Made by a program: the position numbers and the translations under genes. 40,905 nucleotides of DNA from Paenibacillus barengoltzii NBRC 101215 (GTDB lineage Bacteria; Bacillota; Bacilli; Paenibacillales; Paenibacillaceae): assembly GCF_004000745.1 (NCBI RefSeq), contig NZ_BILV01000057.1:1-40905 (forward strand), written 5' to 3'. The notes under the pieces were generated by a model that saw nothing but the letters and a program-made list of their open reading frames with translations, searched no databases and was not told where the DNA came from. Of this stretch, positions 7,480-16,086 are shown in pieces. Within the stretch, counting starts at the first letter, position 1; each line of letters opens with the position of its first letter.

Positions 7480-7509
7480 GTTCTAAAAGTCATCTTTCGA
7501 TCACGAAGC
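7480..7509 (+). repeat. second, truncated copy of the repeat end
   Basis: Exact 30-bp duplicate of 7293-7322, beginning GTTCTAAAAGTCATC and ending CACGAAGC, offset 187 bp. Similarity stops right after it, so it is the left end of a truncated second copy or one arm of a composite element. Confidence 0.75.
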
Positions 7510-7739
7510 AACATTTCCGAAAAGAAAGATTACCTTTAATTTACCAAAAAGGGGCGTTATCCGTCAATAATACGGCTTTCGACGCGTTGCGTCTCACTTT
7601 AAGTGGAATATCTTGCTAATTGAGTGAATTGATTAATTTTATTCTTGCGGCTATTTCATGTATTATATATGAGGTGTTAAAATTGTAAACTCGGCATTAA
7701 TTCTAACTAAGGAGTTTTTACGGAAAGGAAGGAAACGAA
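7510..7739 (+). other. AT-rich leader of the LTA-synthase-family gene
   Basis: No gene here. The AT-rich part could hold a promoter: TTGCGG at 7645-7650 with TATGAG at 7668-7673 (17 bp), or TATTAT at 7661-7666. None is close to consensus. A GGAAAGGAAGG ribosome site precedes the GTG start. Confidence 0.35.
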
Positions 7740-9611
7740 GTGTCACAGTTCAATCGCATCCGGCTCGCCAGCATCAAGCCGTTTGTCTTCTTCTCTGTCA
7801 TCATGATCTTCAAGATTTATCTTGTCTGGACGGCTATCTTTGATGTAGTACCCGCTTGGGGGCCATTGTTGAAGGAAATCCCGTTTATCTGGATTTTGTT
7901 CTGCTTGATTGAATGGTTCTCCTCCAAACGTAAGATCGGCCTTTATTTAACCGTCAATCTCATCGTTACAGCCGTATTCTTCGCCGCTGTTATGTACCAT
8001 AAATATTATGGGGTTATCGTGAACTACACGGCCCTGCAGCAGGTGAATCAGGTTACCGCGGTGAAGAACAGCGTGTTCTCGCTGCTCGCCCCTTATTATC
8101 TGCTGATCTTTGTGGATATCGTGGTGATCGGCTTCTGGTTGTTCCGGAAGAAACGCGCAGAGAAGTTGAAAGCTTTATTTAATCTAAGAAAAGCCAGCAC
8201 CGGCGTCATTACCGGGATTTTCGCTTTCTCCCTGCTGCTGTGTATCTTTAATGTATGGCCGAACCGGGCCAGCATGAATGAGATCAAGCAGGCTGAGCAA
8301 ATGGGCATCCTGAACTATGAAACGTACACGATTTTCTCCAGCGCCAAGAAGGAAGAGCTGGTTGACAAGAACGAGATCTCCCAGGCGAAAATCAATAACT
8401 TGAAAGGCATTACCCCTCCGGCTGAACCGAAATATTTTGGTGCGGCCAAAGGCAAGAATCTAATCATCATTCAGATGGAATCGTTCCAGAACTTCCTGAT
8501 TGGCCTGAAGATCGATGGTCAGGAAGTTACGCCAAATATGAATAAACTGGTTAAGGAAAACACCTATTTCAGCCATTTCTATCAAATGGTCGGACAAGGA
8601 AATACCTCAGATGCCGAGTTTGTGGTGAACACCTCGTTCTACATCCCGTACAATGAGGCCGCAACGCAAAACTACCCGGACAAAGATCTGCCAAGCTTGC
8701 CGAAGCTGATGCGTGATCAAGGGTATGATACGGCAACGTTCCATACGAATGTCGTTGATTTCTGGAACCGCGGGGAATTGTACAAAGCGATTGGCTTCAA
8801 CCGCTATTATGACCAGAAATGGTTTGGTACCGAAGATACCGTCTTCTTTGGACCTTCGGATGAAGTGCTCTACAAGAAGACCATTGAAGAGTTGGATCGC
8901 ATGCAGCAAACGGGACAGCCGTTCTACACTCAAGTGATCTCGATGACGGCGCACCATCCGTTTACAACACCGCATGACAAGGATAAAATTCAGCTGCCTG
9001 AGCGTTACCAAGACAATATGGTTGGCGATTATTTGCGGGCGCAAAGCTATGCGGATTACGCCCTCGGCCAATTTATTGAGGATTTGAAGCAAAGAGGCAT
9101 CTGGGACAACAGTGTGGTTGTCATTTATGGGGACCATCTCGGCTTACCGATGTATTCGCTGGATAAACATGGACTTGAACTGATGAAAGAAATTTACGGA
9201 CGGGATTACAGCTACATTGATATGATCAATATCCCTATGCTCCTTCATGTGCCGGGTACCGAATTGCCTGAGGTCATGGACAATGTAGGCGGTCAAGTCG
9301 ATATCCTGCCGACGGTAGCCAATCTGTTTGGGATCAATCTTGATAACCATATTCACTTTGGTGAGGATCTGCTGAACCAAACATCTTACAACCTGTTACC
9401 GCAGCGTTACTATCTGCCTTCCGGATCGTTCATCAATGACCAGGCGCTGTTTATCCCTGGGGTATGGTATGATGACGGTACGAAGTATCCGCTCCCTAAG
9501 GATGGCGTGACCCAAGCGTTAACAACGGAAAGCGAATATAACCGTGCGCTTGAACTGCTCCGCCTCAGCGACAGCTACGTCAAGCAGCTGCCTGATCGAG
9601 AGAAAGAGTAG
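7740..9611 (+). CDS. LTA synthase family sulfatase-like transferase
   Basis: Membrane enzyme that moves glycerol-phosphate from phosphatidylglycerol to make or prime lipoteichoic acid. It has 623 residues: five N-terminal transmembrane helices (about 12-33, 46-60, 66-87, 113-136, 154-174), then an extracellular sulfatase-fold domain. The catalytic Thr289 lies in GQGNTSDAEF (GQGKTSDSEF in LtaS), and metal ligands are seen in QMESF (Glu near 247) and YGDHLG (464-469). Start is GTG 7740 with AAGGAAGG upstream. Bacillus has several paralogues (LtaS, YfnI, YqgS, YvgJ); I cannot say which this matches. Monocistronic, with a terminator right after. Confidence 0.92.
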   Translation: MSQFNRIRLASIKPFVFFSVIMIFKIYLVWTAIFDVVPAWGPLLKEIPFIWILFCLIEWFSSKRKIGLYLTVNLIVTAVFFAAVMYHKYYGVIVNYTALQQVNQVTAVKNSVFSLLAPYYLLIFVDIVVIGFWLFRKKRAEKLKALFNLRKASTGVITGIFAFSLLLCIFNVWPNRASMNEIKQAEQMGILNYETYTIFSSAKKEELVDKNEISQAKINNLKGITPPAEPKYFGAAKGKNLIIIQMESFQNFLIGLKIDGQEVTPNMNKLVKENTYFSHFYQMVGQGNTSDAEFVVNTSFYIPYNEAATQNYPDKDLPSLPKLMRDQGYDTATFHTNVVDFWNRGELYKAIGFNRYYDQKWFGTEDTVFFGPSDEVLYKKTIEELDRMQQTGQPFYTQVISMTAHHPFTTPHDKDKIQLPERYQDNMVGDYLRAQSYADYALGQFIEDLKQRGIWDNSVVVIYGDHLGLPMYSLDKHGLELMKEIYGRDYSYIDMINIPMLLHVPGTELPEVMDNVGGQVDILPTVANLFGINLDNHIHFGEDLLNQTSYNLLPQRYYLPSGSFINDQALFIPGVWYDDGTKYPLPKDGVTQALTTESEYNRALELLRLSDSYVKQLPDREKE

Positions 9612-9631
9612 GAGTTCGCACAAAAACAGAA

Positions 9632-9676
9632 AGAGCCGCAGGCGCCCTTCCGGGCCGCCCTGCGACTCTTTTTTTT
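9632..9676 (+). terminator. terminator between LTA-synthase-family and MATE genes
   Basis: Stem AGAGCCGCAGG/CCTGCGACTCT (one mismatch) followed by eight T residues. The reverse side also carries T-rich sequence (TTTCTGTTTTTG), so it may serve the convergent MATE gene too. Confidence 0.8.
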
Positions 9677-9687
9677 ATTTGCACATT

Positions 9688-11124
9688 CTATAATGCCGAA
9701 GGAGCAACGCCATCCATCGTCTGATTCCCTTGCCCCTGTCCTTGGTCTTCCTGGGCCCATCCCCGTTCTTGCAGCAGCTCCTGCTCTTTTCTGCGCAGGT
9801 ACTTACGCCCTCTCCAACGGAAGAACGAAAAGACGCCGCGAATATATTCGTCGCTGATCATGCAAGCGTAAATGGCGATAATGCCCCAGCCAATCGAAAC
9901 GCCAAACAAATACGAGCAGCCGGTTGCGACAACCGACATAAAGATCAAGGAAATGATCATCGTGTACCGCGTATCCCCGACTGCATTTAACGAGTTGCCG
10001 AGGGCCATGTTGATCATTTTGCCCGGCTGCAGCAACAGATTGAGCCAGAGCAAGGCCACGCAGAGGGTTAAAATCTCGGGATCCTGCGTAAACAGCCCCA
10101 ACAGCTTCGGACCAAACAGCACAAGGATAAATGCGTTGACGATCACGAGCGGCAGCCCAAAGGCCAGCACGCGGTATACGGCACGGTAAGCTTCTTTGGT
10201 TTTGCCTGCACCGTACAGGTGAGCGATCTGGATCTGCGCCGCCATCGCCAGCGAGAAGCCCAGCATAAAGCAGAACGACTCCAGCGTATTCATATAGGTT
10301 CTGGCGGCCAACTCGGTTGCGCCAAGCATCGCCAGGAAGGAGAAAATCGCCAGCTGCGAGAACACCCAGCTCGCCGAATTGACCCCCAGCGGCCAGCCGA
10401 TGACCAGCACCTCCTTAAACAGCTTGCCATCGTAGACAGACATGTCCTTAAATCCGATTCGACGCTGAAACGTACCGAGGAAAATGAACAACAACACAAT
10501 CGTAGCAACGAAGCGGCTGATTACCGTTGAAATTGCCACGCCAGTCAGCCCCCATTGCGGAAATCCAAACGCTCCAAAGATAAAGCAATAGTTCATCAGG
10601 ATATGCAAAACGTTCATGCCTACCGCCGTGTACATCGGGCCTTTCGTATTTCCAGTGTTGCGGATCGCAGTGCCAAGCAGGGAAATCATCGCGGTTAGAA
10701 TCATCCCTCCGCCAACAATGGAGATGTAGATTTTCGCCAGCGGCAGCAGTTCATTCGGAAGCTGCAATATCGTAGCGATGGGACCAGGAACAGCGATCAG
10801 CAAAATACTGAGAATAAGACCAATTCCTGCCGTCACTTTGAAGGCGATGATCGCAACGGTCCGCGCATCCTCTTCGCGGCCTGAACCGATCTTCTGGGCG
10901 ATTACAATCCCCGCCCCGCTAGCGACGGTAGCAAACAGCGTTGTCAGCGCATTAAACAACTGGTTGGAGAAGCCCACGACCGCCACCGCATTGTCGGAAA
11001 TACGGCTGACCATCAGCGTATCGACGGTTCCCAGCAAGATTTGCAGAAACAACTCGATAAATATAGGCCATGCGAGCAGCCAGAGAGAGAATTTATTCTT
11101 CTCGCCGCCCTTGTTACTTTTCAT
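9688..11124 (-). CDS. MATE-family multidrug/cation antiporter
   Basis: Twelve-helix exporter of the MATE family (478 residues), using a sodium or proton gradient to expel drugs or metabolites. Family signs are PIFIELFLQILLGTVDTLMVSRISDNAVAVVGFSNQL at the N-terminus and the mirrored second half (GWPLGVNSASWVFSQLAIFSFLAMLGATELAARTY). The C-terminal 30 residues are a polar Gln/Glu-rich tail. ATG 11124 has AGGAGG 8 bases upstream. It is divergent from an AraC-type regulator whose start is about 150 bases away, so that regulator may control it. A -10 ATTATA (read TATAAT) lies at 11190-11195. Confidence 0.92.
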   Translation of the reverse strand: MKSNKGGEKNKFSLWLLAWPIFIELFLQILLGTVDTLMVSRISDNAVAVVGFSNQLFNALTTLFATVASGAGIVIAQKIGSGREEDARTVAIIAFKVTAGIGLILSILLIAVPGPIATILQLPNELLPLAKIYISIVGGGMILTAMISLLGTAIRNTGNTKGPMYTAVGMNVLHILMNYCFIFGAFGFPQWGLTGVAISTVISRFVATIVLLFIFLGTFQRRIGFKDMSVYDGKLFKEVLVIGWPLGVNSASWVFSQLAIFSFLAMLGATELAARTYMNTLESFCFMLGFSLAMAAQIQIAHLYGAGKTKEAYRAVYRVLAFGLPLVIVNAFILVLFGPKLLGLFTQDPEILTLCVALLWLNLLLQPGKMINMALGNSLNAVGDTRYTMIISLIFMSVVATGCSYLFGVSIGWGIIAIYACMISDEYIRGVFSFFRWRGRKYLRRKEQELLQERGWAQEDQGQGQGNQTMDGVAPSAL

Positions 11125-11272
11125 TATTACAACCTCCTGAAGTTCGGAGAATCCCGCGGATTCCCTATCATCGTGTTAGCATGAAACACATTATAGATGG
11201 TAATTTCGTTTTGATGTATCATTGAATCAACTCGATTTTTCAATATTCCAACCTAAGAGGAGTGGGTATCCT

Positions 11273-12178
11273 TTGCCTCCCATCATTGAATTTACCGCGC
11301 CGCCACTTCCCCACTACATCGTCAGCGGCTCAGCGGTGATCCCGGTCGGCGGCAAGCATCCCAGCCGGCAAAATATCGGCGCCTTCGACCTGCTGGTCGT
11401 CGAGTACGGATGTTTATATATCAGCGAAGAAGGCCGTGATTACGAAGTGCCCGCCGGACACTCACTCATCCTCCGCCCGGACTGTTACCACTATGCGCTG
11501 GAAGGCTGCCGGGAGGATACGCTGCACCATTGGCTGCATTTTCAACTCTTGGGCGAATGGCGCGTCGTTGAGGAGGAAGATTACCAGCATTGCGGATGCA
11601 GCCTGACGGATCAGGGCACCCCTGGTTCAATTTCACTGCCTCCGTTCACGGCGACATCGTATACCGTCCCTCTGCCCCAATACGCGAAGCTGGCCCAGCC
11701 GCAGAAAATGATCGCGCTGCTGAAGGAACTGACGGATTTGAATCGAGATCTCCATTTGGACAGCGTCCGATTGCGCCAGCAGGCCCTATTTCAAGATGTA
11801 ATCGTCGAACTGTCGGCCTCCTCATCCAATGCCAGACTCTCTCCGCAGTCAGCCTGCGCCGAGAAGGCAGCCTCCTATTTGCGCGAGCATTATAACGAAC
11901 CCTTCTCCGCGCAAAAGCTTGGGGAGAGTATCAATTTCCATCCGGTCTATATCGCCCGTTGTATGCAGAAGGTGTTCGGCTGTTCGCCTGCCGTCTACTT
12001 GCAACGGCTGCGCATCCAGCAGGCTAAGCTGCTGCTTGTGCAAACCGATCTGACCATCGAACGGATCGCCGAACAAGTGGGATTTAACCAGGCCGCATAT
12101 TTCACCGCTTGCTTCAGCAAGACCGAAGGCATGTCCCCGCGAAAATATCGTCAGCGCTTTACTTGGAGCAAGGACTAA
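11273..12178 (+). CDS. AraC-family transcriptional regulator
   Basis: About 301 residues. The N-terminal half is a cupin-like sensor (FDLLVVEYGCLYISEEGRDYEVPAGHSLILRPDCYHY) and the C-terminal 100 residues are the double helix-turn-helix: AASYLREHYNEPFSAQKLGESINFHPVYIARCMQKVFGCSPAVYLQRLRI and LTIERIAEQVGFNQAAYFTACFSKTEGMSPRKYRQ. I place the start at TTG 11273 because GAGGAG lies 9 bases upstream; the frame is open to TTG 11222 but without a ribosome site. Divergent from the MATE gene, a plausible target. The inducer is unknown; the sensor resembles sugar-responsive members. Confidence 0.88.
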   Translation: MPPIIEFTAPPLPHYIVSGSAVIPVGGKHPSRQNIGAFDLLVVEYGCLYISEEGRDYEVPAGHSLILRPDCYHYALEGCREDTLHHWLHFQLLGEWRVVEEEDYQHCGCSLTDQGTPGSISLPPFTATSYTVPLPQYAKLAQPQKMIALLKELTDLNRDLHLDSVRLRQQALFQDVIVELSASSSNARLSPQSACAEKAASYLREHYNEPFSAQKLGESINFHPVYIARCMQKVFGCSPAVYLQRLRIQQAKLLLVQTDLTIERIAEQVGFNQAAYFTACFSKTEGMSPRKYRQRFTWSKD

Positions 12179-12197
12179 CGGATTTACTACATAACAA

Positions 12198-12238
12198 AGA
12201 GGCCGGGCAAAAGGGATACTCCCCTCTGCTCGGCCTCT
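12198..12238 (-). terminator. probable bidirectional terminator
   Basis: Stem AGAGGCCGGGC/GCTCGGCCTCT (one G-T pair) between the convergent AraC and glycosidase-family genes. T content after the stem is modest on the minus strand (TTTGTTATG) and poor on the plus strand. Confidence 0.55.
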
Positions 12239-12250
12239 GCTTCTGCCGCC

Positions 12251-13423
12251 TCACTTCTTCCCGGGATCAATGTCCTGTGGACGCAAGCCTTCCCAAATGT
12301 TCGGGATGTTCACCTTGGACGGATCCTCAAAGACGAGAAACGCGGTTGGCAAATACCGCTCTCCGTATTCGGACGAAGGCTTGTTCACGATCTCCCCGCC
12401 TTCTTTCACCAATACGGTAGACGACCCGCCGTCCAAATTGGCGGCGATCACGGCGCCGCGTTCCAGCATAATCTGCTGAACATCGTACAGGCTGGCGCCG
12501 ATGCTGTAGCCCGGCTGACGCCCGTCGATGACAACGAACAGGATCGCACCGTCTTCGCGTTGCCCCATGGCCGTCCGCGGCGCGATGCCCCAGCCTTCTT
12601 TTTGACTGCGGATCTGTCCTTTGCCGTTTACGATAATTCGCGGCTGAAACGTCACCGCTTCCTGAATCCCCAGCTTGTTCAATTCCTCCAGCGTATATTT
12701 ACCGGCGATCATCTTGCCCTTCTTGTCCAGGCCCACGATCTGCGTCGATGCCCCTGAACTAATGCCGTTGTAATACAGCTTCCCTTGGGAAATGACCACC
12801 CCAATCGGCTTGAAGCCGTTGCCTTTCCAGTTCGGGTCGGCAAAGCCGCCGCCGTTCACGCCGGCTATGGCACCGGTCCGCGCGACCATGCTGGAGACCT
12901 TCTCCCCTTTGCCCCGTTTCGCTGGAACCCCCAAACGGATTTTGGTCGGGTCGTTTACAGTAAGCACGTACCCGTGATAGCTTTTGCCGGAGACCTCTTC
13001 AATTTCAATGAGCGGCTTCTCCGCTTGTGTGTCTTCTTGATCCTCCGGGTCGGGCAAATCAATCGTATGGGTGTCCTTCTCCGTTCCCATCTGCTCGAAT
13101 TGCGCCTGGTAAGCGGCGACCCGTTTGTCCAGCTCGGCTTGTCCGATGATATATTTGGCCCAATGGCGATGCTGCGTCGTAATCAGCGTATCGGCCATTA
13201 AATAGCGCATATTGTTCCCTGACGGGGTAAAGAACAACCAGAATAAGGCCACCGTCCCGATCAGCATCATCGCGATAATCAGCCGGGACATCAGATAGAA
13301 AAATCCACGCTTCCGCCGTTTCTTAGCGGACGTACGCTTCTTAGCCCCCGTTCCCCGCTTGGCCGACGCGCGGCCTGTCCGGCTTGTCCGGCTCGCGCGG
13401 CTGGGTAATGTAGGCGTTGGCAT
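12251..13423 (-). CDS. phosphodiester glycosidase family protein (NAGPA domain), membrane anchored
   Basis: 390-residue protein with a very basic N-terminus (repeated Lys/Arg/Ser/Thr to about 40), one transmembrane segment (FFYLMSRLIIAMMLIGTVALFWLFF) and an extracellular phosphodiester glycosidase domain: YVLTVNDPTKIRLGV, AIAGVNGGGFADPNW, APRTAMGQREDGAILFVVIDGRQPGYSIGASLYDVQQIML and AANLDGGSSTVLVKEGG. Relatives cleave the covering GlcNAc-phosphodiester or act on exopolysaccharide or teichoic-acid glycans; the substrate is unknown. Start ATG 13423 (MPTPTLPSR) follows GGGGAG; the frame runs on upstream to 13477 without a better site. Confidence 0.85.
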   Translation of the reverse strand: MPTPTLPSRASRTSRTGRASAKRGTGAKKRTSAKKRRKRGFFYLMSRLIIAMMLIGTVALFWLFFTPSGNNMRYLMADTLITTQHRHWAKYIIGQAELDKRVAAYQAQFEQMGTEKDTHTIDLPDPEDQEDTQAEKPLIEIEEVSGKSYHGYVLTVNDPTKIRLGVPAKRGKGEKVSSMVARTGAIAGVNGGGFADPNWKGNGFKPIGVVISQGKLYYNGISSGASTQIVGLDKKGKMIAGKYTLEELNKLGIQEAVTFQPRIIVNGKGQIRSQKEGWGIAPRTAMGQREDGAILFVVIDGRQPGYSIGASLYDVQQIMLERGAVIAANLDGGSSTVLVKEGGEIVNKPSSEYGERYLPTAFLVFEDPSKVNIPNIWEGLRPQDIDPGKK

Positions 13424-13542
13424 GATGCTTGTCTCTCCCCTGCTCTCTAATATACTTGCTGTACAATAAACGTTCATATTAGTCTGAAAGTTTCAACCTC
13501 ACACTCAAGCGCGTGAGAACCATGATCGCTTCACTGTACACC

Positions 13543-13569
13543 AAAAACCCGCCTGCATCAACAGGCGGG
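13543..13569 (-). terminator. terminator of the cstR-rhodanese operon
   Basis: Stem CCCGCCTG/CAGGCGGG (13548-13555/13562-13569), 6-base loop, then TTTTT on the minus strand. The stop codon of the last gene (TGA 13558-13560) lies in the loop, an unusually tight packing. Confidence 0.85.
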
Positions 13570-13974
13570 GCCCTTCTCTAAGCAAGGCTTCCGCGAAGAT
13601 CCTTCCCGGCAAGCTTCTCCGCGCAAGGCGTAGAGCTGCTTGAAGCCTCGTCTGCGTAAAATTCGTGCTGCTTTTAACACCGCAGATCGACGGTTTGCAA
13701 TGATCAGAACAGGACAAGATGGCGATAACTCCTTATGCCATAGAAACGGCAATCGACCTAACGAAATGTTAATCGCTCCATCCAGATGGCATTCTTCATA
13801 ATAAGACGCGTCCCGGACATCCAGCATCTTCGTCTGCGGCGGCAGGTCGAACCCGCGTAAGCCCTTCTCCCCTACGAACTTTAGGCCCGGGACAGGCCAT
13901 ACCAACCGAAGTACATATCCGCTTATCCAGGCGGCAAGCAACAATCCTCCTGCCGTGATCAGCATGTCACTCAC
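13558..13974 (-). CDS. membrane-anchored rhodanese-like protein without catalytic Cys
   Basis: 138 residues: an N-terminal transmembrane segment (about 4-27) followed by a rhodanese fold (MLDVRDASYYEECHLDGAINISLGRLPF and RGFKQLYALRGE). Where active rhodaneses have CRxGxR, this protein reads LIIANRRSAV, so the persulfide-carrying cysteine is missing. Cysteines occur elsewhere (EECHL, PSCPV, and near the C-terminus), so a shifted reactive site is possible. GTG 13974 overlaps the previous stop; ATG 13965 is an alternative with GGAG upstream. Last gene of the cstR operon; its job may be sulfur relay or a structural partner. Confidence 0.8.
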   Translation of the reverse strand: MSDMLITAGGLLLAAWISGYVLRLVWPVPGLKFVGEKGLRGFDLPPQTKMLDVRDASYYEECHLDGAINISLGRLPFLWHKELSPSCPVLIIANRRSAVLKAARILRRRGFKQLYALRGEACREGSSRKPCLEKGPAC

Positions 13975-14282
13975 TCCACTTCATCCTGCCAAGTCAGCAT
14001 TCCGCCGGTCATGTTGACTACACGGTAGCCTCTCTCACTAAGCAGCTCACAGGCCAGACTGCTCCGCCCGCCGCTGCGGCAGACGACGATTACCTCTTCC
14101 TCCGGATCCAGCTCTGCTAACCGCTCTAGCAGCTGTCCCAACGGAATATGCTTAGCCCCTGGAATGTGGCCTTCAGCCCACTCCAATGGCTCACGCACAT
14201 CCAGCACATGGACCTGCTCGCCCCGCTTCAACCGCGCGGCCAGCTCGTCCGGGGTTATTTCCTTCTGTGGCTGAAACGCCAT
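13971..14282 (-). CDS. rhodanese (sulfurtransferase)
   Basis: Single-domain rhodanese of 103 residues (normal length), soluble. It moves sulfane sulfur between persulfides and acceptors. It reads VHVLDVREPLEWAEGHIPGAKHIPLGQL, then the active-site loop VVCRSGGRSSLA with Cys68, and ends GYRVVNMTGGMLTWQ, the usual family ending. It sits directly after the CstR-like repressor gene, as in known sulfide-stress operons, and its end overlaps the start of a second rhodanese-like gene. Confidence 0.92.
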   Translation of the reverse strand: MAFQPQKEITPDELAARLKRGEQVHVLDVREPLEWAEGHIPGAKHIPLGQLLERLAELDPEEEVIVVCRSGGRSSLACELLSERGYRVVNMTGGMLTWQDEVE

Positions 14283-14303
14283 CGTTATCGTCTCCTTTTC
14301 AAA

Positions 14304-14576
14304 TTACCGGCTCTTGACCAGCAGCTCTACCGCTTCCTTCACCAAATGGGCGGTGTCGCCCCCTTGAGCCTGCTCCTCCAAGATACACTGCTGCAAGTTA
14401 TCCGCAACGATCTGGGCCAAAGCCTTATCCGTAGCACTCCGCACTGCAGAAAGCTGAACTACCACTTCCTTGCAGGGCTTCCCTTCCTCCATCATACGAA
14501 GCACTCCGCGCACCTGACCTTCGATTCGTTTCAATCTCCGTTTGACTTCTTCCGCATAGAGATGTTCCTCAGCCAT
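14304..14576 (-). CDS. cstR: CsoR/CstR-family repressor, CstR-like persulfide sensor
   Basis: Small all-helical repressor (90 residues) of the CsoR/RcnR family. The sequence RRLKRIEGQVRGVLRMMEEGKPCKEV..QLSAVR is the family core. Sensor cysteines are Cys35 and Cys64; the position four before Cys64, His in copper-sensing CsoR, is Asn60 here, as in Staphylococcus CstR, which senses persulfides by forming a Cys-Cys polysulfide bridge. The C-terminus AVELLVKSR also matches CstR (AVNLLVKSK). Start ATG 14576 has AAAGGAG 8 bases upstream. First gene of an operon with two rhodanese-like proteins and probably autoregulated through the operator at 14628-14643. Confidence 0.85.
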   Translation of the reverse strand: MAEEHLYAEEVKRRLKRIEGQVRGVLRMMEEGKPCKEVVVQLSAVRSATDKALAQIVADNLQQCILEEQAQGGDTAHLVKEAVELLVKSR

Positions 14577-14627
14577 GTCCTGCACTCCTTTCCATCATTC
14601 ATCGTGCCTGACATCTCGTTCAAGCGG

Positions 14628-14643
14628 ATACCCCCACGGGTAT
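14628..14643 (-). promoter_or_regulatory. CstR/CsoR-type operator
   Basis: Perfect inverted repeat ATACCC-N4-GGGTAT around a C/G-rich centre, the form of CsoR/CstR operators. It lies 2 bases after the -10 box, so binding would block initiation. Confidence 0.75.
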
Positions 14644-14645
14644 AC

Positions 14646-14674
14646 ATAATAGATGAAAGTCACCCCCTCGTCAA
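14646..14674 (-). promoter_or_regulatory. sigma-A promoter of the cstR operon
   Basis: -35 TTGACG (14669-14674), 17-bp spacer, -10 TATTAT (14646-14651) on the minus strand, about 70 bases before cstR. Confidence 0.75.
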
Positions 14675-14696
14675 CCTTGCACGGTGAGCGAAATAC

Positions 14697-14725
14697 AAAA
14701 AGGGCGGAGACTAATCTCCGCCCTT
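14697..14725 (-). terminator. terminator of the sugar-binding protein gene
   Basis: Perfect 11-bp stem AAGGGCGGAGA/TCTCCGCCCTT with a 4-base loop and TTTTT on the minus strand, just after the stop at 14747 and before the cstR promoter. Confidence 0.88.
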
Positions 14726-14746
14726 CAGCATGATTACATATTCGGC

Positions 14747-16015
14747 TTATTTCCGATTGGCAACTTTATCCCATTCCGTATCCAAGTTTTTCAGGAATGC
14801 ATTGACATCCTTCTTAAGCAGGAACTCTTGAACCAAAGCGTCAAGCTTCATGGCACTTGGAATATAGTGATCCGCAAAATCAGAGATTTGTCCAGCTGCA
14901 AAGGCTTCTTTGAAACCGTCCATAATTGGATCACTTTGCGATACGCCGGTGATCGCCGGGAACGCTTTTTGTTCATCGATATATTGTTGTACATTTTCCG
15001 GTTCCAGCAAGAATTGGACAAACTTCATAGCTTCTTCCGGATGTTTGGTATTTTTAGCAACCGTCAACAGCGTATCCACGCCGGAAATGACTTTGTTCTT
15101 CGTCGGGTCATTGGTGGCCGGCATCGGGAACACGCCCAGCTCGATGGAAGGGTTCGCCTTCTGAATTTCCGGAATTGCCCATACCCCTTGCATATACATT
15201 GCAGACTCGCCTTTAGCGAACCCGGCATTTCCATCATTATAACCTTTGCCAAAAATGTCTTTTTGCCCGTAGTCCAGAAGCTTCAACTGTTTCTCAGCCA
15301 CTTCTTTAAAGGCGTCAGCAAACTTCACCGAACCCTCTTGGCGTTGTTTGAAGATTTCCGTACCCACGATACTTGGTTCCAAAGCATTGAACGGCACTAA
15401 CACGGTCCATGCATCTTTATAGGTCAGATAAAAAGGATTTATCCCTTGAGATTTGAACGTCTCTGCCGCAGCAATAAACTCATCCCAAGTTGTTGGAACT
15501 TCCACGCCTGCTTCAGCAAAGATCGCTTTGTTATAAATCACGCCGCTGGCGTTCGCCGAGAATGGGATGCCGTTAACTACATCCGTTCCGGTCAAATCGT
15601 TCATCATTTGAATATAAGCAGGTTGAATCGAGGAGAGAAGCTCGTCGCCTGTGAAATCTCTGAACACTCCGCCGGCAGCCAACGATTTGTAAGTATCCGT
15701 TGCCCCCATACCTACAACATCCGGAATTTCATCCTTTGCCGCTCTTGTCTTCAATACGGTTTCCGCGTCAGGCGGGTTTACTTGCGTCACCTTGATATTA
15801 GGGTTCGCTTCGTTAAACTTCGCAATCAGCTTGTCGAAGGTATCCTTCGCTTCCGTTTTATTTTGGAAAAATTCGATTTCAACTTGCTTGTCGGAAGTGG
15901 CAGTTGATCCGTTGTTGGATGCCGTTCCTGCGTTATTCCCTCCACCATTACCGCAAGCGCTAAGCATCGAGATGGCCATTAACCCTGCTAATACGGGTGC
16001 TATGATTTTTTTCAT
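14747..16015 (-). CDS. sugar ABC transporter substrate-binding lipoprotein
   Basis: Extracellular solute-binding protein, family 1, 422 residues. Signal peptide MKKIIAPVLAGLMAISMLSAC with lipobox LSAC and a Gly/Asn/Ser linker, then a mature domain with EIEFFQNKTEAKDTFDKLIAKFNEANPNIKV, GMGATDTYKSLAAGG and GESAMYMQGVWAIPEI, typical of oligosaccharide-binding proteins. Start ATG 16015 follows AGGGGGA; the upstream in-frame ATGs lack a site. It captures sugar for the two permeases encoded beyond the divergent LacI gene. Its promoter carries one operator at the start site, and two more lie in the roughly 300-base leader. The sugar is not identifiable. Confidence 0.92.
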   Translation of the reverse strand: MKKIIAPVLAGLMAISMLSACGNGGGNNAGTASNNGSTATSDKQVEIEFFQNKTEAKDTFDKLIAKFNEANPNIKVTQVNPPDAETVLKTRAAKDEIPDVVGMGATDTYKSLAAGGVFRDFTGDELLSSIQPAYIQMMNDLTGTDVVNGIPFSANASGVIYNKAIFAEAGVEVPTTWDEFIAAAETFKSQGINPFYLTYKDAWTVLVPFNALEPSIVGTEIFKQRQEGSVKFADAFKEVAEKQLKLLDYGQKDIFGKGYNDGNAGFAKGESAMYMQGVWAIPEIQKANPSIELGVFPMPATNDPTKNKVISGVDTLLTVAKNTKHPEEAMKFVQFLLEPENVQQYIDEQKAFPAITGVSQSDPIMDGFKEAFAAGQISDFADHYIPSAMKLDALVQEFLLKKDVNAFLKNLDTEWDKVANRK

Positions 16016-16086
16016 CGTGTTTTGTCCCCCTGAACATAAAATTTTCATCATTGACTTAGGACAGAAAATAGAAGTTACGAGGATAC

